A stretch of DNA of 64,000 nucleotides from Ipomoea triloba (taxonomy: Eukaryota > Streptophyta > Magnoliopsida > Solanales > Convolvulaceae): positions 238,212-302,211 of the forward strand of contig NC_044917.1 of the NCBI RefSeq assembly GCF_003576645.1, given 5' to 3'. Positions 1 through 12,900 of the stretch are shown in pieces. Every line of letters starts with the position of its first letter. The stretch's first letter is position 1. Both the position numbers and the translations under genes were made by a program. The notes beneath the pieces were generated by a model. It ran no database searches, was not told the DNA's origin, and was given only the letters and a program-made list of their open reading frames with translations.

Positions 1-408
1 TGGAATTGAAAATTCCTAGTAATTAGATACCGGTAAACCAAACACTAGAATTTAAATTCCACTCTATTCCCACATTATTCATCCCTCCCTCCAACCAAAG
101 ACCCCGTAAGTGTTCATATTTTATTAGATGAAAAGAAAAGAAAAAAGAAATGGGCCTGGGGAGTAGGAGAATGAGAGGAGACGTAGAATTACACGTAATC
201 AAGTAAAGTATAATCGCCTTCCTTAATAAATTAAATGTGTAGTATAATATTTCATTGTTTTTTAATGAATTAAATAAGCGAGAGGAGGTGAGGACTGAGG
301 ACGGAGGTGAGGAACAAGTAGGTAAATGGTAATTGAGAAAGACAGCAACATAACATTATATTCAACGTCGTAACGTTGTGATCTGATCTCCTCCAGCGCA
401 GCGCATCC
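1..408 (+). promoter_or_regulatory. 5' flank of the P450 gene
   Basis: AT-rich, non-coding sequence upstream of the P450 start codon. The codon at 409 sits in a favourable context (CATCCATGGAC) and no upstream in-frame ATG extends the protein. I could not place a TATA box with confidence. Nothing else was recognised here. Confidence 0.4.
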
Positions 409-1431
409 ATGGACAACCTTGGATACCTCTGTGTTCCTATAATATTGGTAATGGTCCATGTTATCGGGCGGTTTTTAGTTGAAAGGCTGAGAAATCTCCC
501 CCCTACCCCTTTTCCGGCGCTTCCGCTTCCCGTGGTGGGGCACCTCTACCTTCTGCTCCGAAAACAGCAGCCCTTCCACAAGTCGCTGTATGACGTGGGC
601 AAGAAGTACGGGCGGGTGCTGTTTCTCCGGTTCGGGTCGCGCCCCGTCCTCTTGGTATCGTCCCCGTCCGCAGCAGAAGAATGCTTCACCAAGAACGACG
701 TCGTGTTCGCCAACCGGCCTAGACTTCTGGTGGGGAAGTATTTGGGGTATAACTATACCAGCCTTCCTAACTCCTCGTACGGAGAACGGTGGAGGAATCT
801 CCGTCGAATCTCCACCCTGGAACTGCTGTCATCCCACCGTATCTACCAGTTAGCCGAAATCCGCGGGGAGGAGGTGAAGGCGTTGATTTGCAGTATCTTT
901 CGTCATGATCACAAGGTAGCTACTAGCTAGGTTATTAATTAATTAATTTAATTAATCAGATTTTGAACTAATTAACGATGGAATTGAATTGAATTGGAGC
1001 AGCAGCAGGAGGTGGAGCTAAAGCCGTTGTTGCATGACTTCACCTTCAACGTGATGTCACGAATGATATTTGGAAGAAAGTATTACGGAGAGAACGTGGA
1101 AAACTCGGAAGCAGCAAAGTTGTTCCAAGAAATATCCAAGGATCAGATAAGGGTGATCCCCAAAGCTAACGTGTTAGACTTCCTGCCTTTCATGCGATGG
1201 TTTGGGTTCGGACATATCGAGGAAGCACTGATGAGGATATTTGAGAAGAGAGATAAGTTCATGCAAAATGTCATAGATGAGCAGCGAGAGATGACGAACG
1301 CGTGTTCCGGCGGTGCTCCACCAAAGCTGACCGCCACCAAGACCGTTTTGGATGTTCTACTGGAATTGCAGGCCGAGGAACCCCAATTCTACACTGATCA
1401 GACCATCAGAGATCTTTTGCTGGTAACATTA

Positions 1432-1469
<38 letters not shown>

Positions 1470-3496
1470 TCAATCGCCTCCGACCCGCCCATCTTTATAC
1501 TATACTTTTAAAACTAATGCCTTTTTAATTAACCTCAATTTTTAAACAAAACCTTACATCACTTCACATGATAATATAAGGTATAACGTCTTTTTCTTTT
1601 TATCTTTTTTAATTTTTAAATTCATTACTGGATTAACCTAAGTAGTTAAAAACATAATGTAGTGGATACTCGAGTAGGGCATCCAACCAAGCTCACCCGT
1701 CGGTCTGTCGATACTCAACAAAAGAGGGGCAAGCCACAACGCTGAAACATTATGAGGAAGGATACCATAAGATTTTTGTCAAATCTTGGGCGGAATTTCC
1801 TTTTTCTATTTTAAGGAAGGGATCCTACAACTTGATTAGGAAATAAACTAAAAATAAATCTAAATTAGTTTAGAAAGATTTCTTTAAGTCTAGTTTTATT
1901 AATATTTTTCTTTTCTTAGCTTTTTCCAATTGCTCATGTTGTTCACATTGTTTTACGGCCGACGGATTATCTCTTAATTGGCACGGTGGTTCATGGAGCA
2001 AGCTAAGCTAGGGGACCGGGGGGTGATGGCGACGTTAGTTTAATTTGATAGTGGTCCGCGGCGGACGGCGTCCAGATTGTTGGGTGCTGTGTTTATATAC
2101 TAGCAAGCAAAATCCCTTATTAACGTTGTCCACAGAAGTTGGGTAAAAGATTAGGTTTTGAAGCTAATCCTAGCGGTGAGGTCTGTTACGTTACGTTGTA
2201 GCTAGCTAGCTAGGACCAGGCGATGGCGATGTCGATGTCGATTGCGACGAGATTTTGAGTTGAGCGAGGATTTGGAGAGCGATGGCCAGCTGGCCTACTG
2301 ATTGCGACAAGCTAATTAAGCTGCACTCGGCGGCTATCCGTACCTCCTTCAGCTTTGCGACCTCGATCGATCGATCGATCATGAGTTTAGGATGTATCAT
2401 CTCATGCTTCACTCAGATCAATATATACAAAAAAAAAAAAATAATAATAATGTCTTTGGCCGGCCGTCCCGGATTTTCGTGTTCTCATCTCATCCATCCA
2501 TTTATTTACAGCTAAGCTAAGGGAACTGACTTCTGACTTTTAATTGGATCCAACTAACATTACTGAGAAAATTAAAACACGTACGTACTGAATAATTAAA
2601 TTAAAGAGATCGAATAATATGGCCGGCAGGCCGGCCTGCAGGCTGGTCTTTCTTAATTTCATTCTGTATGTATGTGTTCTCATCTGATTTGATTTAAATA
2701 AAGGAAGTGAATGGCTTTAATTTTGACTTTTCAATTTTTTTTAATAAAATTATTATTTTTGTCAGCATTTTAATTGCAGTCCATTAAAGTTTAATTAATG
2801 ATCGAATATAATTTGGTTGGACTTGGTATGTATGATGTATCTAATCTAATCTGCGGCATGCAGGTGTTACTCCAAGCAGGATCTGATACTTCAGCAGTAA
2901 CACTGGAGTGGGCATTCTCATATATGCTCGACAATCCCCACGTGTGGAAGAAAGCGCAGGCCGACATAGACAAACACGTCGGCCACAACCGTCTTGTCGA
3001 CGAATCTGACTTGCCGGGACTGCCCTACATCCGCTGCATCGTCAACGAGACTTTAAGGATGCATCCCGCCGCCCCGCTGCTCGTCCCGCATTTCTCCTCC
3101 CAGGACTGCACCGTCGCAGGGTTTCGCATTCCGCGGGGGACCATTCTGGTGGTCAACGCTTGGGGGATACATCACGACCCTACGGTCTGGGAGGACCCCG
3201 AAGTGTTTAACCCCGAGAGGTTTCAAGGCTTCGACGGTGGGAAAAAAATGAATGGGTGCAGATTTATGCCCTTCGGCTCCGGAAGACGCAAGTGTCCCGG
3301 CGAGAACTTGGCTATCCGCGTGCTGGAGTTGGCCGTGGCGTCTTTGCTGCAGTGTTTTGACTGGGAAAGGCCGGGTGGAGACAAGACCACCACGGCGGAG
3401 AGTGAAGGCACCGGCGGATTCACAATCTCTGCAATGACTCATCCTCTAAGGGTTAAGTGCTGTCCTCGTCCCATTACTCATCACCTTCTTTCTTAA
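409..3496 (+). CDS. Cytochrome P450, CYP81 type
   Basis: A membrane-anchored haem-thiolate monooxygenase of the plant CYP81 family, which hydroxylates specialised metabolites such as isoflavonoids, lignans and glucosinolates at the ER; the substrate here is unknown. I read three exons: 409-915, 1000-1422 and 2864-3496, giving 520 residues, a normal length. The N-terminal anchor is followed by the proline hinge (LPPTPFPALPLPVVGH). The I-helix oxygen-binding motif AGSDTS is at about 315-320, the K-helix ETLR at 372-375, PERF at 427-430, and the haem loop FGSGRRKCPG has its cysteine ligand at 454. The phase-0 intron just before the I-helix motif is the usual one for this family. The 84-base first intron is unusual; it carries an in-frame TAG, so it must be spliced for the protein to be complete. 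All junctions are GT-AG and in phase. Confidence 0.9.
1423..2863 (+). other. Large second intron of the P450 gene
   Basis: A 1,441-base intron between the exon ending in DLLL and the exon opening with VLLQAGSDTS. It begins with a (TAT)n microsatellite at about 1430-1467 and holds a GGCCGGC-rich palindromic patch near 2622-2645. The stretch at about 1670-1800 looks like a degenerate repeat but could not be assigned. Confidence 0.7.
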
Positions 3497-3925
3497 ACCT
3501 ACCTCACCTCATTATTATATATATACGTACATTATGTTTAATTTCATTTTAAACCCTGCATCCAACATCCTTCGTATCTATCGATGATCGACTAGTTAGG
3601 TTGATCAATGTGCTGGATGTATGCCTACTTTACCCTGGCCTGGCCTTTACATATATATTATTAGATCTAAATCTAAAATATTGGTCCAATTGCATGTATT
3701 TTACTCACAATCAAATCTATCCGCACACTTATATAGAAATTGTTAAAGTGTAGCAATGGTAGATCAACATCCTACCTGTTCAAACTAATAGAAGCTAAGT
3801 ATGTGATATACTTGATGAACCATGATATTCACATTCCATCTTTTTCTCCATATATGTCATGCTAATCAAAGTCAATTAATCACCCATTTTTTCATTTATT
3901 TGAAAATTTTAAGATTCTTGATGTA
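3497..3925. other. Intergenic, 3' flank of the P450 gene
   Basis: AT-rich sequence following the P450 stop codon. It probably contains the 3' UTR and polyadenylation site. No gene or element was recognised. Confidence 0.4.
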
Positions 3926-5531
3926 TTTGATGAGTTCACGTTCAATGGTGCATGGACCACCATGTTAAACAAAAATGGTTGCCCATTGTAAGATAATGAC
4001 ATAAAATGCAGATTGATGGAGCACATGGGAATATAATCTATACTAAATAAGTAAAATAATGTTGGTTTTATCGGGTACTCCACGGCCACATAACCCATAA
4101 GAAATGAATTGAAGTAAAGGGCCTAGAGGTTAATTAAGAGAATCCAAAGAGAGACTTAGAACAATAGTACAACATAAATTGTCCTAAGTTTAATTTCAAG
4201 ATAAATTGGATCTGTTTTACACCAGCAGGAAGCTAGGATATTTATATATACATGAGGATTACTTGTACAAAAAGGAAAATGAATCCTTAAAGCCAAGCCT
4301 ACCAAATTAAAAATGAACTAGAAACTTCCTAAAATATGAATAGGAAAGCAATCTAGACTAAGTAACAAGTTTTTAAAATTCTTTTAGTAAAATCTCCATA
4401 TCTCGCCACCCCTATTCTTCATTTATAGTCCCTTGAAGTTTCTAATAATATCTTCCATAAACTATCGTAGTCGAGGGCCAATAGTCCGATCAGTTCTTCG
4501 ACTGTGGACCGACTACCACTTCTAAGCCGACCGCCCGATCACTAGCTAGTATCACCCCAACCATGCCCATATAGGAATTTGGTGCATCCTAAAGCGAATG
4601 TAAATGATGCTGTAAAGGCCAATTATGCAGTTAATTAATTAGTTTAATTTGTTCAAGGGACAGTACAGTGTCTATACAAGGAGTAGGTCAAGATCTAAAA
4701 AGTGAGATGAGCAGCAAAAGCTCATACCTTTTACTGAGAAAACATGTGCTATGGACCATGATGTTGTGTTTGTGTTTGTAGGGTAGAAAGTGACCCTTCA
4801 TTATCACAACATGGCATGCCTTTTCCCCAACACAAAGCTAAATAAAGGAGGATTCCTAGCAAAATACATGTTGATATCAAAATCATGTATCGGGCTCAAC
4901 TAAGAAAATATTGACAAAATTAATTTCGCCATTTTTAGGTAAAAGAATCATGCCATGTCCAATTGGCTGTAATATAATATTTGAAACATCTATCATAAAT
5001 TTCAGGGGTCCAAGTTAGTGAAGTTATTCCAAATAAGAAGTGCATATATAAAATAAAATAAAGAAGAAAGGGATATGATAGAATTATGGAAAGTAAGAAA
5101 GGTGTTCAATTTTAAAACTTCAAATATTTCTAGACTGTTTAATGATTTGGGCAGATGAATTTATTTAGTTTAATTAAAATTATTGAGGGAGACAGCTCAA
5201 CTTTGGTTGGTTTATCCGGCATCATATAAGTATATAACTACAATCAATACTAGCTATATATACACAGCTAATATATGTTGCTGGCCGGGCCTCTTTGTTT
5301 ATCGTAACGTACTGATTTAATTAATTTCCGGCCTGCCGGAAGATCGATCCAAAACACCTTAATGAGTTTAATCTAATAATCTTGTCTATTATATTTCTAC
5401 GGCACCCAACATATTATTAAAGAACGTAACTCGAGGCCGTAAAACCCAGATTTGTTTTGTGGGTAAGAATGAATTAATGATGCCTGCCGCCAGCAATATA
5501 TAAAAGCTAAAGAATGGGCAAGAAAAGTGGA

Positions 5532-5599
<68 letters not shown>

Positions 5600-5810
5600 T
5601 TATATGCATGTAGTAATTTACAAGAAAGGGGAAAAGACATAATATCCTCAGCTCTCTCCTCAAACCCCACTTCTGATCATGATATGTCTGATGTATGTTC
5701 TCTCAAGGTAATTTAAAAAAAAAATTACAGAGAGAGAGAGAGAGCATATATAATAGTTTCAGATGATCTACGGTAAGTGTTGTAGTGAAAATTCAAGAAA
5801 AAAAAAAAAA
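3926..5810 (+). repeat. First copy of a 1,885-base duplicated block
   Basis: This block recurs at 5812-7696 with a constant offset of 1,886 from end to end; I saw no difference between the copies. It is non-coding and AT-rich. The (AT)n tract near 5533-5595 has the same length in the second copy, and so does the A-tract at the end. A single N at 5811 separates the copies. This is what an unmerged overlap between two contigs would look like; see the findings. Confidence 0.9.
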
Positions 5811-5811
5811 N
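5811..5811. other. Single-N contig join
   Basis: One N directly after a poly-A run and directly before the start of the second copy of the duplicated block. It probably marks a scaffold join rather than one ambiguous base. Confidence 0.7.
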
Positions 5812-7417
5812 TTTGATGAGTTCACGTTCAATGGTGCATGGACCACCATGTTAAACAAAAATGGTTGCCCATTGTAAGATAATGACATAAAATGCAGATT
5901 GATGGAGCACATGGGAATATAATCTATACTAAATAAGTAAAATAATGTTGGTTTTATCGGGTACTCCACGGCCACATAACCCATAAGAAATGAATTGAAG
6001 TAAAGGGCCTAGAGGTTAATTAAGAGAATCCAAAGAGAGACTTAGAACAATAGTACAACATAAATTGTCCTAAGTTTAATTTCAAGATAAATTGGATCTG
6101 TTTTACACCAGCAGGAAGCTAGGATATTTATATATACATGAGGATTACTTGTACAAAAAGGAAAATGAATCCTTAAAGCCAAGCCTACCAAATTAAAAAT
6201 GAACTAGAAACTTCCTAAAATATGAATAGGAAAGCAATCTAGACTAAGTAACAAGTTTTTAAAATTCTTTTAGTAAAATCTCCATATCTCGCCACCCCTA
6301 TTCTTCATTTATAGTCCCTTGAAGTTTCTAATAATATCTTCCATAAACTATCGTAGTCGAGGGCCAATAGTCCGATCAGTTCTTCGACTGTGGACCGACT
6401 ACCACTTCTAAGCCGACCGCCCGATCACTAGCTAGTATCACCCCAACCATGCCCATATAGGAATTTGGTGCATCCTAAAGCGAATGTAAATGATGCTGTA
6501 AAGGCCAATTATGCAGTTAATTAATTAGTTTAATTTGTTCAAGGGACAGTACAGTGTCTATACAAGGAGTAGGTCAAGATCTAAAAAGTGAGATGAGCAG
6601 CAAAAGCTCATACCTTTTACTGAGAAAACATGTGCTATGGACCATGATGTTGTGTTTGTGTTTGTAGGGTAGAAAGTGACCCTTCATTATCACAACATGG
6701 CATGCCTTTTCCCCAACACAAAGCTAAATAAAGGAGGATTCCTAGCAAAATACATGTTGATATCAAAATCATGTATCGGGCTCAACTAAGAAAATATTGA
6801 CAAAATTAATTTCGCCATTTTTAGGTAAAAGAATCATGCCATGTCCAATTGGCTGTAATATAATATTTGAAACATCTATCATAAATTTCAGGGGTCCAAG
6901 TTAGTGAAGTTATTCCAAATAAGAAGTGCATATATAAAATAAAATAAAGAAGAAAGGGATATGATAGAATTATGGAAAGTAAGAAAGGTGTTCAATTTTA
7001 AAACTTCAAATATTTCTAGACTGTTTAATGATTTGGGCAGATGAATTTATTTAGTTTAATTAAAATTATTGAGGGAGACAGCTCAACTTTGGTTGGTTTA
7101 TCCGGCATCATATAAGTATATAACTACAATCAATACTAGCTATATATACACAGCTAATATATGTTGCTGGCCGGGCCTCTTTGTTTATCGTAACGTACTG
7201 ATTTAATTAATTTCCGGCCTGCCGGAAGATCGATCCAAAACACCTTAATGAGTTTAATCTAATAATCTTGTCTATTATATTTCTACGGCACCCAACATAT
7301 TATTAAAGAACGTAACTCGAGGCCGTAAAACCCAGATTTGTTTTGTGGGTAAGAATGAATTAATGATGCCTGCCGCCAGCAATATATAAAAGCTAAAGAA
7401 TGGGCAAGAAAAGTGGA

Positions 7418-7485
<68 letters not shown>

Positions 7486-7696
7486 TTATATGCATGTAGT
7501 AATTTACAAGAAAGGGGAAAAGACATAATATCCTCAGCTCTCTCCTCAAACCCCACTTCTGATCATGATATGTCTGATGTATGTTCTCTCAAGGTAATTT
7601 AAAAAAAAAATTACAGAGAGAGAGAGAGAGCATATATAATAGTTTCAGATGATCTACGGTAAGTGTTGTAGTGAAAATTCAAGAAAAAAAAAAAAA
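5812..7696 (+). repeat. Second copy of the 1,885-base block
   Basis: Matches 3926-5810 throughout, including the (AT)n microsatellite at about 7419-7481. Beyond the shared A-tract the sequence continues uniquely into the 3' flank of the DUF761 gene. No gene was recognised in the block. Confidence 0.9.
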
Positions 7697-7796
7697 ACTA
7701 CAGCGTGCAATATATAGAATTCAACCTTTTTACTATACAGAGCTTCGTCTATATATCTGAAACTAATTTACACTGCGGAGATGAGAGTAATTTAAT

Positions 7797-8969
7797 TTAA
7801 TTAGAGGCCAGGCCGGGGAGGCCACCACGGGTGATTGCCGCCAAGAAACGCTGCTCGGATTCCTGTCTCTGCAACCTCAATTCATTGTTGAAGTTGTTGA
7901 TGAAATCATCAAACCGCTTCTTCATCTCATCCGACGTTGTCATGAGGTCCCTAGCCAGCCCACCTCGCCGGCACGCCGACACCGCATCGTTGAACGTCAC
8001 GCTTTTCCTTAGCTCCTTCCATGTCGCTTCAAGCGACGACTCTTCATCCGACCTGCCATTCATGTTCATCGCTGCAGCTGACTGAGGCTCCGGCTGCCTC
8101 GCAACACCCAACCACGTTTCGCTCTTCTTTAGTTTCATATCATTATTAATGTTTTTCTCCCTGCAGTCTCGTCCTTGGCTAATTGCATTCCAGGTAGCCT
8201 CCATTGTGTCCTCCTCCTCCTCAGCAGCTTCGGCTCTTTGGTTTTCATCGGAAAACATCAAGTTGTCCTCTTCGGGCCTTTCATTTTCGTCGGATTTGGA
8301 TATGTTCTGCAAATGCGGAGGCGGCGGCGGCGTCTCATCAACCGTACTAGCCGCCACTCTCCATGTACCTGAAAGTGTCCGAAAGCAATCAACATGGACA
8401 TCTTTCAAAGATACCTCCCCATCATCATCTTCAATAACATCACTTTCTAAGACCACAACTTCAGCTTGATCAAAACCAACATTAATATTTTCCAAGAAAT
8501 TAGTAGCAATATTTGATGATGACGACGCCGTTTCCTCTGATTCTTTCTCACTCCGAGAAGCATCATCCTCTGCTACTATTTCCCCTTCCCATCTTTCTGT
8601 ACTTACGTTGAATGAATCCTCGAGCTCCTCCATTAAATTCCCAACAAAAACATCGTAGTACTCGAATTCGAGGGCTAGTTTCGGGAGATGGAGCCTCGAG
8701 GAAACTAAGATGAGGACGACAATGATAGAGTGGATGATGAAGAGGATAATAAGAGGAGACGAGAAAACAACCCTGTAAGACATCCCAAGTTGCCGGAGAA
8801 GGGAGAGGAAAAATTCAAGTAAGCAACAAGAGGGGTTTATAGCTGCTTGTTTCAACTTGAAAAGAGCAGAGAAAAAGCCAGTGGATAGTAGGAGGAGCTC
8901 CATGGCGAGGATTGTGGTTTGGAGCATGCCTTTCTTTTTCCAGACTCTTTGTACTAAAAGGGCAGCCAT
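7797..8969 (-). CDS. DUF4408/DUF761 domain protein
   Basis: An intact single-exon frame of 390 residues. The N-terminal third holds hydrophobic segments, including one around SPLIILFIIHSIIVVLILVS, which fits the DUF4408 membrane-anchor domain. The middle is long, acidic and serine-rich, probably disordered, with two similar short blocks (MEATWNAISQG and LEATWKELRKS). The C-terminus carries the DUF761 signature (MKKRFDDFINNFNNELRLQR). Proteins of this build are called cotton-fibre-expressed or DUF761 proteins; overexpression of some relatives alters growth, but the biochemical role is unknown. The start is the first ATG of the frame. Assignment rests on the two end motifs. Confidence 0.85.
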   Translation of the reverse strand: MAALLVQRVWKKKGMLQTTILAMELLLLSTGFFSALFKLKQAAINPSCCLLEFFLSLLRQLGMSYRVVFSSPLIILFIIHSIIVVLILVSSRLHLPKLALEFEYYDVFVGNLMEELEDSFNVSTERWEGEIVAEDDASRSEKESEETASSSSNIATNFLENINVGFDQAEVVVLESDVIEDDDGEVSLKDVHVDCFRTLSGTWRVAASTVDETPPPPPHLQNISKSDENERPEEDNLMFSDENQRAEAAEEEEDTMEATWNAISQGRDCREKNINNDMKLKKSETWLGVARQPEPQSAAAMNMNGRSDEESSLEATWKELRKSVTFNDAVSACRRGGLARDLMTTSDEMKKRFDDFINNFNNELRLQRQESEQRFLAAITRGGLPGLASN

Positions 8970-9424
8970 GAAAATGCTGGATGGATGGCTAGCTTTGCTT
9001 TTTCGCTAAGTGAAAGAAAACACCTTTAATTTTGAGGCTAAAAGCAAAGACATACTATACTGTATACACTTCTGCTAGTGATTACATGATCGAATTCATG
9101 CAATGATAGATTTGGGATTCTTTACAGGTATAGTAGCTAGTTAGCTAGCCACTACATACATATATTTATGCATGGAATTGAAGAGGGATTGAGGGACAAT
9201 GCATGCTATCAACACTTATGTTGTATGTTGACCCACATAGGAGCTCATGAGCCTCAGCTCCTTAATTAAAGCCTTTATATAAGGCATGCCGGATAAATTA
9301 GATAATTAGCACTTTACCAACATTTTTAAGTGTTTAATATTCATGAATCCTTACTCATCAAAGGATTGTTAAACTCGACCAATTAATCATATTAGTCTAA
9401 GAATGAATAATCATGATTAATTTT
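8970..9424. promoter_or_regulatory. Upstream region of the DUF761 gene
   Basis: AT-rich, non-coding sequence 5' of the minus-strand DUF761 gene. No clear element was recognised. Confidence 0.3.
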
Positions 9425-9985
9425 AGGGTCTGTTTAGAAAGCATGAAAATGATTTCTGAAAATGTTTTTTTTTTAAATGAGTCATTTTCCACAAAATATT
9501 TTCCTTTCATGTTTTTTTTTTTAAATGAGTCATTTTCCACAAAATATTTTCCTTTCCTAGTGTTTTAGCTGCACAACAGAAAATAGTCTTGGTATATTTG
9601 GTTCATTTTCTGAAAAATGATTAGCTAGAATTATTGTATAATTAAACATTTTAATTATTTTATTTATAATATAAAAATATTTATAATAATATTAAATATA
9701 ATTTTATTTATTAATTTTTTTTTTAAAAAAATTGATTTCCGACGAGAACCAGTAAACACTATTCTGAGTGTGGGGGGAAATGACTTCCGTCAAATTTTGC
9801 TCAAAGTCATTTTCCGCCAAAATGACTAGATTTTTCTCAGTCAACCAAAAATGTTTTCCGTTGACTAGATTTTCCAATAATTCATCCAAACACTGGAAAC
9901 CCTAAAAATGATTTTTTTTTTTGAAAAGTCCTAAAAATGATTTCCATAGATTATTTTTTGAGTTTCCAGACACAACATTAATGAA
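9425..9985. mobile_element. Possible MITE with hAT-like ends
   Basis: An AT-rich segment whose left end (GGTCTGTTTAGAAA) and right end (TTTCCAGACAC) are imperfect inverted repeats, with internal ATTTTC/GAAAAT blocks in inverted order. This resembles non-autonomous hAT MITEs. No clean target duplication was found, so the limits are approximate. Confidence 0.35.
9462..9557 (+). repeat. 47-base tandem duplication
   Basis: A unit starting ATGTTTTTTTTTTAAATGAG is repeated once directly after itself, with a small change in T-tract length. It lies inside the possible MITE. Confidence 0.85.
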
Positions 9986-12900
9986 GAATAAGTCAACTAA
10001 ACTATATTATTGTACCATTAATCAATCTTTGCTAAGATACACATATATATAAAGTTGTATTCAAAATTGCAAAAGGGTGACAACTTGTTATGATTTTTTA
10101 AGACGACCTTAGTTTTAGATGAATATAGGAAGCTACAAGTTGAAGATGAGTGTTTGGATGGGAGTCAATTTTTACTAATTTATGTGCTTGTCAATTGGGA
10201 AGATAAGGAAGAAATACCTAATCAGATACAAGTTTCAAATATTTTACCTTCCCTTCATCATCTCTTTAATTAATTGTATAATTTCATAACATTCAGTACC
10301 TTTCTTGATCTTCCTTAAGTTTGAAAAATCAATGCAATATCTAAGAAAACTAAAAAGGTTACATCAAGAATTTTTTAATTTATTAATTTGAAAAAGGGCA
10401 CTTAATTGAAGTGCACTTTATGCCAACTTAATTAACTTATTTTATTAAGTTAATTAATTTTCAGTCAAACAAATTAATATCTTGCTGGTCATTCTTTATT
10501 TTCTCAATTATGCAACTAACTCGGCAAAGTCATCAGTCAATATGGCCTGTAGTGGCACAATCCATTCTTCATTTTTCATGATTTTTTACCTTGTCAAGTA
10601 GGAAGCACTGATTTGAGAATCCTCAACCTTTAATTTCCTTCTCAATTTATTCCAATAATTTTTCAATTTTTTGTTTTTAAAGTAAAAACTATTATATATA
10701 TATTCATGTTTAAACTAGATCAATCATGAATCAAATGAATGGTGACGAGCCTGTAAATGACTATGCTTTGGTTAAGTCGTGGATTTGATTGCTTTATTTA
10801 AAAAAAAAGAAAAAAAAAAGAAAAAAAGAAAGAAAGAAAGATGGATAATCAATGAAGAAAGAATGGTGCTATAATTCATAGCATAGGAAGTAGGAAGTAT
10901 TGTTCAATCATAGGTTAGGTGTTAACCAAACAAGGAAGAAAATAAGAATAGATCAATCATAGGTTTGATCAATAGTTTTGATTATTAGGACTAACGTCAG
11001 CATCAATGCATTGCTTTTGTAACAATGTAACGTAACCCAAACTTAATTATTCTTGACCATAATTTATACGTGTTGCGTTCTGCTTTTCATAATTTTACAT
11101 AATATTTAATGCCATGTAAATTCATAATTAAATATTTCAGTTTTAAAAATGTGACAACATTTTTTATATATATTACAGAATCATCTTTTGAACTTTCTAG
11201 AAAATCTTTACGAAAATTAACAAATTCACCCTGATTTTCAGATCGCTCTAATATGTTATTCAATGTCAAAACTTGAAAATTATATATACTAAGATTAAAA
11301 AGCACAGAATCATCAAAAGTGGACCAGGCCAGAATACATGAAGTTGTTATAATTTTCTTAGCAATTTCCTAGAAAATTCGTATGGACGTCATCAATACTA
11401 GAATATATTATTAGCATAAAAAGAATTCATACTAAAGTTGCATAAAGTAATAATAATATCAAACAATTTATTAAAAAAAAAACCAGCTGACTATAATCTA
11501 ATAAGTATGTAGTGATAAATTATCCAAAAGATAAAATAAAATAAAAATAGAAACCAGCTAGCTGTCCATTCCCCAGTAGCCATGGCTATATAATCTAGCT
11601 ATCAAAGTAGAAATAAATTAACTACTGCACCTTTCGGCTAAAGGTCTTGAATATGAAACAACCCCACAATATGGTCATAAAGAAATTTATTTTCTAATTA
11701 ATTAATTAGTGAGTTAGCTCATTATTCACTACCCAATGAACCCACAGTCATATTTCAACCTATGACCTAGTATCATCAATTAGTTTCATAATCTTGTGAA
11801 TATAAATCACTGTAGTACATACATACTTGTCACATACGTGATTAAAAACTACTCCGTAATAATTAAGTACACGCATATATACGGTAACTAATATTGATTT
11901 CCCATAAAATTGAAAGAAATTGTACGTGTTGAGAAAGTGAAAATTGCTAGGAAAATTCCATGATGGGTGAAAGTCATCATGAAGGGAAGATGACCAAAGC
12001 TTTTTCGCAATTTTTATTTTTTATTTTTAAATAAATGTCAGCATACTTAGCTTTCACTGTGTATGGATGAGTACATGTGTAGTGACAATACGGGAAATTG
12101 TTTTATATATTCATCCAATTAGTATGTCGAAATGCATACCATTGACTATAACATACTATATAGTTTTTTGAAAATGATTTGTCATCTCTCATAATGTTCA
12201 GTAAATAAATAAATCAAATAAAAGCAATCATGTATGGGGATATATATTCAATCAAAATATATTTAATTTATATATATAAAAGCAATCTACTACATTCCTA
12301 CATATATGTATGTAGAGCATGCATGAATCAATAATAATACTCCATAAGATTATTGAAGACAAATGATGAAATCCAATAATATTCACTTATTATCATCACA
12401 TATCTTTTGATTCATGCATGCATGAACAACCAAGATATATGTTGGGACCTGCAAAGGCTTCTATTTTGTTGGGATTGATCACTAGATAGATATTGTCATT
12501 TTGGTATGGATATCACGTGGAAAGAGAAGATTATAATAATCTCTCATTAATACAATATTTTTTATCACAAAATATACAAAAATTATTGAGATAAAAAAAA
12601 ATTATTTAGTTCTTAACACATAAATACATCATGACCCTTTGAGTGGGCGTGGGAGAAATAATGCATCCATGATATTGAGACCAAATCCAATGCTAGGAAT
12701 GTGATCAAGTGGATCCGGGAGAAAACTGATATGATTGAGAGGACCCATATGGGATTATATTGTGGATGCGGCTAGGTGGATGGATAGGGATGGGAAGATC
12801 TGATCTCAATTTGTGAAGTTTTCCCGGAACAAAACAAAGTGACTAATGTTCTTGTCAATCTTAGAGCTTACTAGGTATCTGACTGGAAGTATCAAGAGAC

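Noticed and set aside
5397..5663. Open frame rich in Ile-Tyr repeats (also at 7283-7549)
   Set aside because: It is a translation of an (AT)n microsatellite within the duplicated non-coding block.
8149..8469. Plus-strand frame opposite the DUF761 gene
   Set aside because: It is antisense shadow of the Ser/acidic region of an intact gene.
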